Source: Herbiconiux aconitum
GTDB lineage: Bacteria; Actinomycetota; Actinomycetes; Actinomycetales; Microbacteriaceae
Length of the DNA: 64,000 nt
NCBI RefSeq assembly: GCF_024979235.1
Contig: NZ_JANLCM010000001.1
Location: 1,736,001 to 1,800,000, forward strand
Direction: 5' to 3'
A model generated the notes under the pieces. It did not search any database and was not told where the DNA came from. It saw nothing but the letters and a program-made list of their open reading frames with translations. The translations under genes and the position numbers were made by a program. Of the stretch, positions 7,718 to 15,337 are shown one piece after another (position 1 is the first letter of the stretch; the number at the start of each line of letters is the position of its first letter).

Positions 7718-8413
7718 ATGGCCGGCGAACGCATATATCCGGTCTTGACGTGCGCGGATCTGGACGACGCGCTCGCGTTCTACGTCGCGCTCGGGTTCGT
7801 TGTCAGCTTCCATCAGCGCAGACCTTACCCATGCGCGGTCGTGAAGCTGGACGACATCGCGATCCACCTGTCCGCCATTGAGGGCTTCGACCCGGAGACG
7901 TCGTATGGCAGCGCCATCATCACCGTCTCAGAGCCCGGTGAGCGCCACGACGCGTTCAAGGCTGGGCTGCGGGAACTGTACGGCAGGGTTCCGACCAAGG
8001 GCATCCCGCGCCTGCTCCCACCGCGACGCAAGGCCGGCACCGCGACGGGGTTCTCGGTCGTGGATGTCGGCGGCAACTGGCTCCGCTTCTATCGGGAGGG
8101 TTCGTCCGAGGATGAAGCGACAGAACGTCGATCCGGCCTGGCCCGAGTGATCGACGTCGCCGCACGGCAAGGGGATGCGCGCGGCGACGACGCACAAGCG
8201 ATCGCGGTGCTCGACGCAGGACTCACCCGCTATCCCGACGCCCCGCCGATCGAAGTATTCGAGGCGCTGCTCTACCGTGTGGAACTCAAAGTACGTACCG
8301 GAGCGGACACTGCCTCTGACCTCGCCGCCGCGAGCGCGTTGCTCGCCGACCATGGGCTCGGCAGAGAGGCAGAGCAAGCGTTCACGGTCGCGGCAGAGTC
8401 AGCGCGTTCCTAG
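7718..8413 (+). CDS. VOC-domain protein with helical C-terminal extension
   Basis: 231 residues from ATG with a purine-rich ribosome site (AAGAAGGGGA). Residues 1-127 form a bleomycin-resistance-like VOC domain (PVLTCADLDDALAFYVALGF at the start, VVDVGGNWLRFYR at the end). The remaining 100 residues are helical and Ala/Glu/Asp rich (DDAQAIAVLDAGLTRYPDAP, ALLADHGLGREAEQAF) and resemble tetratricopeptide-like repeats. Plain VOC proteins stop near 130 residues, so the tail is an added module, perhaps for protein contact. The N-terminal part suggests drug or antibiotic binding, but this is not shown. Convergent with the membrane gene at 8444. Confidence 0.83.
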   Translation: MAGERIYPVLTCADLDDALAFYVALGFVVSFHQRRPYPCAVVKLDDIAIHLSAIEGFDPETSYGSAIITVSEPGERHDAFKAGLRELYGRVPTKGIPRLLPPRRKAGTATGFSVVDVGGNWLRFYREGSSEDEATERRSGLARVIDVAARQGDARGDDAQAIAVLDAGLTRYPDAPPIEVFEALLYRVELKVRTGADTASDLAAASALLADHGLGREAEQAFTVAAESARS

Positions 8414-8443
8414 GACTGGGATCGTTCGCTGGAACGGCTCGAA

Positions 8444-8806
8444 TCAGTTGTAGGGCCGCCAGACCGTCGCGATGACGATGTTCGCGACCGTGAGTACGCC
8501 GAGCGTGGGAACAACCCAGCGGGCGACGGTTTCCCGCTTGCGGTTGATCAGGGCGATGATGAGGATGGCGATCAGGATGACGAGCTTGATGGTGATCTTC
8601 ACGTTGTCGACCTCGTGACCGAGCGGGTACTGGAGGCCGACGAGCACGATTCCGGTCGCGAGCATCACCCAGGCGCCGTGCAGGATCGCCGGGATGATGC
8701 GCGCTTTTCCGAGCTTGATGGCGGAGATCTGCACGAGGATGCCGCCGAGCAGGCTGGCGACTCCGATGATGTGCAGAGCGAGCACGATGTTCTTGACGAT
8801 TTCCAT
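8444..8806 (-). CDS. Small four-helix membrane protein
   Basis: 120 residues with four hydrophobic helices (about 3-25, 36-58, 70-88 and 95-115). A conserved-looking LHIIGVASLLGGILVQ in the first helix resembles CopD-like or DUF-type heme or copper membrane families, but no secure match can be made by eye. It lies just downstream of, and in the same direction as, the ABC ATPase (gap 33 bases), so it may be cotranscribed with that exporter. Confidence 0.7.
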   Translation of the reverse strand: MEIVKNIVLALHIIGVASLLGGILVQISAIKLGKARIIPAILHGAWVMLATGIVLVGLQYPLGHEVDNVKITIKLVILIAILIIALINRKRETVARWVVPTLGVLTVANIVIATVWRPYN

Positions 8807-8839
8807 GTCTGGTCCTGTTCGTGTCGGGGTGCGGTGGGA

Positions 8840-9529
8840 TCAAGTCGTGTAGGGCGAGAGCGTGCCGTCGACCATCTCGAGCACGCGGTCGCAGTGTTCG
8901 AGCACCTCGTGATCGTGGGTGACCATCACCACCGCGACATCGGCCCGGTGTGCCTGCTCGGCGAGCAGTTGCACGACCTCGTGGCTCCGGGCCCGGTCGA
9001 GCGCCGCCGTGGGTTCGTCGACGAGCAGGAGCGAAGGGGAATTGACGAGGGCACGAGCGATGCCCACGCGCTGGCGCTCACCGCCGGAGAGCTGTGCCGG
9101 GCGGCGCTTGGCGCGGTGCTTCATGCCCACCGCGTCCAGGAGCGGTGCCGGGTCGACCGACGGGTTGCCCGCCAGGCGCCCCATGAGTCGGAGCTGGTCG
9201 GCCGATGTGAGGGCCGGGATGAGGTTGCCCGACTGGAACACGAAACCGATGGTGTCGAGCCGGAAGCGTGCCGCCGCGTTGCCGCGGATGCGGCCGAGGT
9301 CGGTGCCGTGCACGTGCACCGTGCCGGAGTCGGCCTTGGTGAGGGCGCCGGCGACCGCGAGGAGCGAGGACTTGCCCGAACCGGACGGTCCGACGATGGT
9401 GACGAACTCGCCCGGCATGACGGTGAGCGAGACGTTGTCGAGAGCGCGGATGCGTGCGTCGCCGTCGCCGAGCTCCAGCGTGACGTCGTTGATGTCGAGT
9501 GCGGGTACGAGTGTGCGGGTCGTTGTCAT
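8840..9529 (-). CDS. ABC transporter ATP-binding protein (MacB/LolD type)
   Basis: 229 residues from the ATG at 9529, which overlaps the permease stop by four bases (ATGA), showing translational coupling. All motifs are present: Walker [11 protein letters not shown]-loop VFQSGNL, signature LSGGERQRVGIARAL, Walker B LLLVDEPTAALD and the switch His in VMVTHDHEV. It energises the FtsX-like permease just upstream. The pair resembles lipoprotein, macrolide or peptide exporters. The operon lies behind a TetR gene and a strong operator at 10710, so expression is probably induced by a ligand. Confidence 0.93.
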   Translation of the reverse strand: MTTTRTLVPALDINDVTLELGDGDARIRALDNVSLTVMPGEFVTIVGPSGSGKSSLLAVAGALTKADSGTVHVHGTDLGRIRGNAAARFRLDTIGFVFQSGNLIPALTSADQLRLMGRLAGNPSVDPAPLLDAVGMKHRAKRRPAQLSGGERQRVGIARALVNSPSLLLVDEPTAALDRARSHEVVQLLAEQAHRADVAVVMVTHDHEVLEHCDRVLEMVDGTLSPYTT

Positions 9530-10668
9530 TGCCGGCCTCCGAGCGCGGTGAGGGGGTCGATTCGGGAGATCCGGACGACGGCGAGAACCGCTCCGATGAG
9601 ACCCAGGGCGATGGTGAGAACGCTTGCGACGGCGATCGGGCCGGCCTCGAGGTCGAAGGGCATCGCGTCGGGCATGATGGCGCCGAGCCCGACGCCGGCG
9701 GCGACTCCGATCGCGGTGAAGCCGATGAGGAGGATCGCGGCCTGCGCGATGCTGTCCCGCAGGAGGTAGCCGCGCGACGCTCCCACAGCGCGGAGGATGG
9801 CGATCTCGCCCTTGCGCTGGATCGTCCAGACGGTGAAGAACGCGCCGACCACCAGTGCGCAGATGGCGTAGAGGAAGACCTGGATCATGGTGAGCGTGAG
9901 CGTCTCGGCCTCGTAGCCCGGTGAGGCGTTGAAGGCCTCGGTGCGCGACATCGTCATCGTGCCGGCGGTCGCGTCGATGGCGGTGAGGTCGGTTCCCGAC
10001 GGCGCGTCGAGGGCGACGACGCTCGAGTAGTCGTAGTCGAGCGCGGCGATCTGCTCCGCCGTCGGAGCTCCGGGCAGCGCCGTGTTCGACGCGATCAGCC
10101 GCCAGGTGTCGATGGGGAGGTACGCCACGTCGACGTGACCGAAGGTGGCCTGCCCTTCGGTGAAGCCGACGACCTTCAGCTCGAGTCCGATCCTGTCGAG
10201 GGTCACGACCGTGCCGAGCTCGAGTCCCTCGCTTTTCGCGGTCTCCGACACGACGATGCCGCCGAGGTCGTCGCCGACCGCGGTTCCACCGGAGACGGCG
10301 GGGTCGAGGAATCCGCCGGGTTGTATCCCGAACAGGGTCAGGTCGACCTGGTGGTCGGTGTCGGTGGTGCCGTTGACGATGCTCACGCCCATCGGCTCCG
10401 CCTGGTCGACGCCCTCGGCCTCCTGCCACGTGGCGAGCTGCTCGCCGTCGACCAGCGAACGACTGAACGCGTTGTCGGTGATCGTGCCCTCATCGAAGGC
10501 GAAGGCGGTGGCCGGCATCGACTTGAGCCCGGAGACCCCGTCGTTGACCAGACCGGAGGAAAGACCGGAGAGCAGCACCACGAGCACGGCGATCAGAGCG
10601 ATCACGATACCCATCAGCGTGAACCGGCCTCGAGCGAACCGGAGTTCGCGCGCAGCGAGGAACATCAT
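9526..10668 (-). CDS. FtsX-like ABC transporter permease
   Basis: 380 residues; GTG-ATG-ATG starts overlap at 10671-10665 and the ATG at 10668 is taken, behind AGGA. Topology is MacB-like: one helix at about 18-38, a large extracytoplasmic domain (about 40-265), then three helices (270-295, 315-345 and 350-372). The C-terminal RISRIDPLTAL is the family end motif. It forms a half-transporter with the ATPase at 8840. Fusion to an export partner is not seen, as expected in a Gram-positive envelope. Confidence 0.9.
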   Translation of the reverse strand: MMFLAARELRFARGRFTLMGIVIALIAVLVVLLSGLSSGLVNDGVSGLKSMPATAFAFDEGTITDNAFSRSLVDGEQLATWQEAEGVDQAEPMGVSIVNGTTDTDHQVDLTLFGIQPGGFLDPAVSGGTAVGDDLGGIVVSETAKSEGLELGTVVTLDRIGLELKVVGFTEGQATFGHVDVAYLPIDTWRLIASNTALPGAPTAEQIAALDYDYSSVVALDAPSGTDLTAIDATAGTMTMSRTEAFNASPGYEAETLTLTMIQVFLYAICALVVGAFFTVWTIQRKGEIAILRAVGASRGYLLRDSIAQAAILLIGFTAIGVAAGVGLGAIMPDAMPFDLEAGPIAVASVLTIALGLIGAVLAVVRISRIDPLTALGGRQ

Positions 10669-10709
10669 CACGTCCTAAAGGAGAGGGCATGGCAGAATGC
10701 CAACGAACC

Positions 10710-10742
10710 GACACAGTGTCAGTAACTTACCGACAGTGTGTC
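10710..10742. promoter_or_regulatory. 33-bp near-perfect operator upstream of ABC exporter
   Basis: Arm 1 GACACAGTGTCAGTAA (10710-10725), a single C, and arm 2 TTACCGACAGTGTGTC (10727-10742) match as an inverted repeat at 14 of 16 positions. It sits between the TetR gene and the permease start. Length, symmetry and position fit the TetR product at 10776 binding as a dimer or dimer pair to repress the exporter. Confidence 0.75.
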
Positions 10743-10775
10743 ACCATCCAGGACGCGGAGCAAATCGGCGACGGC

Positions 10776-11384
10776 TCAGCCCTGCACGCCTCCGTCGAGG
10801 ATCCCGTTGACGGAATCGATCACGTCCCCCGGCGGAACCCCATGACCCACCAACTGCATGCCGGCGTTGATGACCCCCTGCACGAGCGCCGCCTGGGCCA
10901 CCGCGTTCGGGATCCGCAGCTCTTCGAGCAAGGTGCGGAGCGGCGTCGTGAGGGCGTCGTGCATGGCCATGATGGTCTCGACGCTCTTAGGAGAGAGGTC
11001 GGCCTGCTGTAGTCCGGTGGCCAGCGAGTGCTTGCCGTCGGCCGTCATCCGGATCGTCGCCGCGACATAGGCGTGGAGCCTGCCACGCCCGGGCGCAGCG
11101 GCAGCGATCGCGGCCTCCAGCTCGGCTGCCCACTCGTCGAAGGCCTGCATGGCGATCGCTGCCAGCAGGTCGTCCTTCGAGGGGAAGTACTCATAGAAGC
11201 TCGATCGCGCAAGGCCCGCCCGTTCGCAGACGGAACGCGGGGTGATCGCAGCCACGCCGCTCTCGGCGATGATCGCTTTTGCGGCCGCCACGAGGGCGCC
11301 ACGCTGCGCGACGCGGTGCTCCGCGACAGTGGGGGCGGTGATCTTCGGCACCGACCCATTATCGTCCTCGTCGCCGGGGCTCAC
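10776..11384 (-). CDS. TetR-family regulator of the ABC exporter
   Basis: 202 residues from GTG at 11384; a second GTG at 11351 (VPKITAPT) is also possible. The helix-turn-helix is clear: ALVAAAKAIIAESGVAAITP then SVCERAGLARSSFYEYFPSK. The C-terminal helices form the ligand pocket. It is transcribed toward the permease with a 107-base gap that contains the 33-bp inverted repeat, so it most likely represses the downstream exporter and is relieved by an exported compound. Confidence 0.9.
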   Translation of the reverse strand: MSPGDEDDNGSVPKITAPTVAEHRVAQRGALVAAAKAIIAESGVAAITPRSVCERAGLARSSFYEYFPSKDDLLAAIAMQAFDEWAAELEAAIAAAAPGRGRLHAYVAATIRMTADGKHSLATGLQQADLSPKSVETIMAMHDALTTPLRTLLEELRIPNAVAQAALVQGVINAGMQLVGHGVPPGDVIDSVNGILDGGVQG

Positions 11385-11664
11385 GCCCTCAGCGAACGTG
11401 AACCCGCTATGAATATGACGACACCATGTCGGTAAAGATGCGTTTCACTCATCGTTTCACTCATCAGCCATCACCGGTCCCGAATGACGGCCTGAAATCT
11501 GCAACGCGAGGGCGCGCGTCGGAGTTTGAATCCCACCGGTACCAAACCGTTGAACTCGCCGTTCCCCCCGCGTTAGTGTGGTCGCACCCCAGCCGCTCCA
11601 TCGAGCGGCGAAATGTCCAGCAGTCGTCCGAGCACGGCTCGGTTCGACATGAAATCGGAGGTCG
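11385..11664. other. 280-base gap with tandem repeat and tRNA-Ser 3'-end fragment
   Basis: No gene is supported here. It holds two adjacent copies of GTTTCACTCATC (11442-11453 and 11454-11465). It also holds AATCCCACCGGTACC (11529-11543), identical to the last 15 paired and T-arm bases of the tRNA-Ser at 2529. The bases before it do not fold into a tRNA. It also carries the promoter of the hydrolase at 11668. Confidence 0.7.
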
Positions 11665-11667
11665 ATG

Positions 11668-12504
11668 ATGGCGTTTGTGACCACGGATGATGGCACGGAG
11701 ATCTATTACAAAGACTGGGGCAGCCGCGACGCGCAGCCCATCATGTTCCACCACGGCTGGCCGTTGTCGGCCGACGACTGGGACACGCAGATGCTCTACT
11801 TCCTCTCGAAGGGCTACCGGGTCATCGCGAGCGATCGGCGCGGTCACGGCCGATCGTCGCAGACCGCCACCGGCAACGACATGGACCACTACGCCAGCGA
11901 CGCCTCCGCCGTCGTCGAGCACCTCGATCTGCGCAACGCCGTCCACATCGGTCACTCGACCGGCGGCGGTCAGGCCGCGCGCTACGTCGCCCAGTACGGA
12001 GAGCCGCAGGGCCGCGTGGCGAAACTGATTCTGGTGTCGTCGGTGCCCCCGCTGATGGTGCAGACCGATGCCAACCCGGAGGGAACGCCGCTCTCGGTCT
12101 TCGACGGCTTCCGGGAAGCGCTGGCGGCCAATCGAGGCGAGTTCTACCAGGCTGTGGCATCCGGTCCGTTCTACAGCTACAACCGGCCAGGAGCCAAGCC
12201 CTCCCAGCCGATCATCGACAACTGGTGGCGTCAGGGCATGATGGGCAGCGCCTTGGCCGGATACGAGGGCATCAAAGCTTTCTCCGAGACCGACCAGACA
12301 GCCGACCTGAAGGCGATCACCGTGCCGGTGCTGGTCACCCAGGGCGACGACGATCAGATCGTGCCCTACAAGGATGCTTCGCTGAAACAACACGAACTGC
12401 TCAGCAATTCGACCCTCAAGATCTACGAGGGCTTCCCGCACGGCATGCTGACGACGCATGCCGAGGTTCTGAACCCCGACCTGCTCGCCTTCATTCAGCA
12501 GTAA
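11668..12504 (+). CDS. Non-haem chloroperoxidase-like alpha/beta hydrolase
   Basis: 278 residues. Two ATGs are adjacent; the second (11668) sits six bases past GGAGG and matches the family N-terminus. The triad is visible: Ser97 in GHSTGGG, Asp in GDDDQIVP and His in FPHGML. FHHGWPLSADDW is the oxyanion loop, and RRGHGRS is typical of the cofactor-free haloperoxidase/perhydrolase group. These enzymes hydrolyse esters and can form peracids. It is followed by a perfect 14-bp terminator hairpin, so it is probably monocistronic. Confidence 0.92.
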   Translation: MAFVTTDDGTEIYYKDWGSRDAQPIMFHHGWPLSADDWDTQMLYFLSKGYRVIASDRRGHGRSSQTATGNDMDHYASDASAVVEHLDLRNAVHIGHSTGGGQAARYVAQYGEPQGRVAKLILVSSVPPLMVQTDANPEGTPLSVFDGFREALAANRGEFYQAVASGPFYSYNRPGAKPSQPIIDNWWRQGMMGSALAGYEGIKAFSETDQTADLKAITVPVLVTQGDDDQIVPYKDASLKQHELLSNSTLKIYEGFPHGMLTTHAEVLNPDLLAFIQQ

Positions 12505-12524
12505 CCGCCTCCAGCACTGACGAC

Positions 12525-12556
12525 ACGGCGCACCCGGGGAGACCCGGGTGCGCCGT
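12525..12556 (+). terminator. Strong hairpin after the chloroperoxidase-like gene
   Basis: ACGGCGCACCCGGG (12525-12538), loop GAGA, then CCCGGGTGCGCCGT (12543-12556): a perfect 14-bp stem 20 bases past the stop. The T-tract is weak, as is usual in high-GC actinobacteria. It may serve both convergent genes. Confidence 0.85.
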
Positions 12557-12629
12557 TCGCTGGTGCCAGGAGCACGTCGCGGCCCGCCGACTCGACCGGC
12601 TCGCTCTACCGAGCGGTTGAGCTCCGGCA

Positions 12630-13349
12630 TCATCGCACCGAGACGTCGTCGATGTCGATCGAGACGAGCAGTGGTTCGGGCACGGCCCGCCCTGCCTCGT
12701 CGCGCACGAAGATCTCGCGGTGCTTCGGCAGCAGCAGCCCATCGAAGTCCGCCTGCCCGGTCATGTATTCCACCGCCGGCGATCCGCCTGCGATGTCCAC
12801 GGTGTAGTCGCGTCGGCGCAGCACGCCATCCGAGTCCGCATAGACGATCTGCACCGGTGTGTGGGTGGACAGGGAGCTGGGATACGTGACCTCGAGTCGG
12901 TCCCAGACCTGCCCGTCCTCCTCCGTCCATGCGCCGATCTCCTCGGTGACGACGCCCTCGAGGGTGAACGACTGCGGTTCCGTGTTGTACGTCCACATGG
13001 CGTAGCCCGTGAAATAGGCCAGGTGGAGCGTGTTCCAGGGCGTGCTCAACTCGTGGCCGTCGAACGATGCGCGGGGGTGCGCGAGTTCCTCGACCACGCT
13101 GCCGTCCGAACGCACGATCGCCACCCGTCCCGGCGTGAAGTCGGTGTGCAACCCCGCATCGCCGAAGGAGTAGAGCTGACTGTGCTCGCGCTTCAGGTCG
13201 ACCGTGAATCGCCCCTCGTCGGCGATGCCGGCGACGCCCTTGAGCGCCCAGAACGCGCCGCCGAAGTGCCGCGTGGCGGAAATCTGGTCGACCTCGTTCC
13301 AGCGGCTGCCGCCGTGCGCATCCATGATTCTCTCGAGCAGTGTTGCCAT
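12630..13349 (-). CDS. Uncharacterised protein, divergent target of XRE regulator
   Basis: 239 residues from the ATG at 13349, seven bases past GAGGAG. The N-terminus LLERIMDAHGGSRWNEVDQI and a beta-rich body (FTLEGVVTEEIGAW, RRRDYTVDIAGG) resemble LolA-like or lipoprotein-sorting-type folds, but there is no signal peptide and the family is not securely recognised. It lies back to back with an MmyB-type XRE gene, and such regulators commonly control the adjacent gene. A 25-codon ORF ends 11 bases before its start. The cytosolic location is inferred. Confidence 0.75.
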   Translation of the reverse strand: MATLLERIMDAHGGSRWNEVDQISATRHFGGAFWALKGVAGIADEGRFTVDLKREHSQLYSFGDAGLHTDFTPGRVAIVRSDGSVVEELAHPRASFDGHELSTPWNTLHLAYFTGYAMWTYNTEPQSFTLEGVVTEEIGAWTEEDGQVWDRLEVTYPSSLSTHTPVQIVYADSDGVLRRRDYTVDIAGGSPAVEYMTGQADFDGLLLPKHREIFVRDEAGRAVPEPLLVSIDIDDVSVR

Positions 13350-13360
13350 GATCGGTCTCC

Positions 13361-13438
13361 TCAGATCTGGTTGGTCGTGCGCTCGACGAAGGCGTCGACC
13401 AGCGCCGCGGCTTGGGTCTGCCTTTCGTGCGTCTGCAT
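13361..13438 (-). CDS. 25-residue upstream ORF or gene remnant
   Basis: ATG at 13438 to TGA at 13361, ending 11 bases before the start of the 239-residue gene and overlapping its ribosome site. The peptide contains ALVDAFVERTTNQI. It has no visible ribosome site of its own. It could be a leader peptide or the tail of a lost gene. Confidence 0.25.
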   Translation of the reverse strand: MQTHERQTQAAALVDAFVERTTNQI

Positions 13439-13608
13439 CACACGCTAAGGAGATCGGAACGAGCGGACGTGGCCCTGCTGCGGACAGCCTGCGGTCGACA
13501 CCCAGCCCTGCCGATCCTCCCAATCTGCCTGTCTTCTGCATGGTCTCGATGGGGTGGCCCTGGTCACACTGGTCGCATGAACGACTTCCCGACCCGGATG
13601 CGAGGTGC

Positions 13609-14424
13609 ATGGTGAACTCACCACTCGGCGAATACCTGAGGGCGCGCCGTGCCGCTGTGCGACCGGAGGACGTGGGTCTGACGACTATGCCGGGCCGTCG
13701 TGTCGAGGGGCTGCGGCGCGAGGAGGTCGCCGAGCTCGCGGGGATCAGTCCCGAGTACTACCTGCGCCTCGAACAGGGCCGGGGCCATCAGCCATCCGAT
13801 CAGGTGCTGCGCTCCCTCGCCCGCGCGTTGATGCTCGACGCGGCAGCAGTGCGCTACATGACGCGTCTGGTGAGCCTCCAATCGGGCGCCCGGCGGGCAT
13901 CCCGAACGGCGAAACTGCCGGAGGCGGTTCGGGCCGGCTTCAGCGGCCTGCTCGACCAGTGGTCATCGACCCCGGCTTACCTGACGGATCGCAATCAGAG
14001 CCTGATCGCTTTCAACGACCTGGCTCGGGCGATCCTGCCGGGAGCCTGGCGCCCCGGCGCAAACCTGGTTCTGCAGATCTTCAGCGATGACTGGCGTGCC
14101 TCTGACCGGGATTGGGAGGCCTCGGCGAATCGCGCCGTGTCGGCGCTTCGCTTCTACGGCGATCCGGGCGATCCGGTCTTCAGGGACATCGTCGGGCTCC
14201 TGTCGATGCGCGACCCCGACTTCCGGAGGATGTGGGCGATCCATGAGGCAGCCCCGCTGGTGTCGGGTGAACTCCATCTCGACGTCGGGAGATTCGGACG
14301 CGTCTCGTTCGATCAGCAGAGCCTCACGCCGGCCGGAGACGAGAACCACATCGTGACGATCCTGCACGCCGCACCGGGGTCGGTCAGCGCAGACGCCATC
14401 CGATCGCTGAAGGTGGCAGCGTGA
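13609..14424 (+). CDS. XRE-family regulator with MmyB-like ligand domain (copy 1)
   Basis: 271 residues. The start is the ATG at 13609 or GTG at 13612, both behind GAGG. The N-terminal helix-turn-helix includes LRREEVAELAGISPEYYLRL and EQGRGHQPSDQVLRSLARAL. The C-terminal half (ALRFYGDPGDPVFRDIVGLL, DPDFRRMWAIHEA) is the MmyB-like ligand-binding domain, thought to bind fatty-acid-like molecules. It is divergent from the gene at 12630, its likely target, and followed 55 bases later by a paralogue. Confidence 0.92.
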   Translation: MVNSPLGEYLRARRAAVRPEDVGLTTMPGRRVEGLRREEVAELAGISPEYYLRLEQGRGHQPSDQVLRSLARALMLDAAAVRYMTRLVSLQSGARRASRTAKLPEAVRAGFSGLLDQWSSTPAYLTDRNQSLIAFNDLARAILPGAWRPGANLVLQIFSDDWRASDRDWEASANRAVSALRFYGDPGDPVFRDIVGLLSMRDPDFRRMWAIHEAAPLVSGELHLDVGRFGRVSFDQQSLTPAGDENHIVTILHAAPGSVSADAIRSLKVAA

Positions 14425-14479
14425 TGCCGATCGAGGTGGTCGAACGACCGATGCGCACGGGCGCGGCGGGAGCCCGCTC

Positions 14480-15262
14480 ATGACCGACGTGCAGCCCAGA
14501 ACCCGCTCGGCCACCGTGCTGGGCGAGTATCTGTGGGCGCGGCGCTCGTTGATCCAGCCGGAATCGGTCGGGCTGACGCGTGAGCCCAATCGCCGGGTGC
14601 CGGGTCTCCGCCGGGAGGAGGTCGCGAAGCGCGCTTCGATCAGTGCGGAGTACTACCTGCGACTGGAGCAGGGTCATGAGCGGGAACCGTCGGACCATGT
14701 GCTGCGCGGGATTGCGCGGGCGCTTCTGCTCGACGAGGGGGCGGAGCAGCATCTTCTCCGCCTGCGGCGCCGGCACCCGTCTTCGGCGGCGAACCCGGCG
14801 TCCGTGCCTGCCGATCTCAGCCGGCTGCTCGAGCGGTGGACGCGCATTCCGGCATTCGTGATGTCGGGGAACCTGGAGCTGCTCCTGGTGAATGGTCCGG
14901 CAGCCACGATCGGTGACCGCCGGTTCCGCCCCGGATTCAACCTCGTCGAGTCTCACTTCTCTGCGGCACGAGATGACGGATGGGAGGCGCTGGCCGCGCA
15001 GTACACGGCCGCTCTGCGCTACCACGGCGACCCGTACGACCACCGCTTCCAGCAGCTGGTCGGGCGGCTGTCGGCGAGAGACCGCGACTTCCGGCGCATC
15101 TGGGCTCGGCATGACGCGCATCCGTATCCGTCGGGCCGGATGCGAGTGGAGGAGGGCACGGCTGAGACGGCGTACGCCTCATTTCATGTGTTCGAAGTTC
15201 CCGCGCGCGAGGGAATTCTCGTTACAGTCCTGGGGGAGGAGAGTTCTCAGAAGACGGTGTAG
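14480..15262 (+). CDS. XRE-family regulator with MmyB-like ligand domain (copy 2)
   Basis: 260 residues from ATG, with GGGAG upstream. It shares with copy 1 the blocks LRREEVA, ISAEYYLRLEQG, PSDHVLRGIARALLLD and RDRDFRRIWARHDAH, so the two are tandem paralogues. Identity is moderate, indicating an old duplication or two recruitments rather than a recent copy. It lies 55 bases after copy 1 and 75 bases before the STAND gene, all in one direction. A joint transcript of the three is likely but not shown. Confidence 0.9.
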   Translation: MTDVQPRTRSATVLGEYLWARRSLIQPESVGLTREPNRRVPGLRREEVAKRASISAEYYLRLEQGHEREPSDHVLRGIARALLLDEGAEQHLLRLRRRHPSSAANPASVPADLSRLLERWTRIPAFVMSGNLELLLVNGPAATIGDRRFRPGFNLVESHFSAARDDGWEALAAQYTAALRYHGDPYDHRFQQLVGRLSARDRDFRRIWARHDAHPYPSGRMRVEEGTAETAYASFHVFEVPAREGILVTVLGEESSQKTV

Positions 15263-15337
15263 CGGCCGGAGCGGGGGAGAGGCAGGATGGTCGGAACCCT
15301 TTCCTGACGCGTTGACCGAACGAAGAGGGAGCTCGAC

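Noticed and set aside
11470..11543. Possible tRNA pseudogene before the hydrolase
   Set aside because: Only the last 15 bases match tRNA-Ser; the T stem is broken (CGGAG against CCCAC) and there is no anticodon or acceptor arm.
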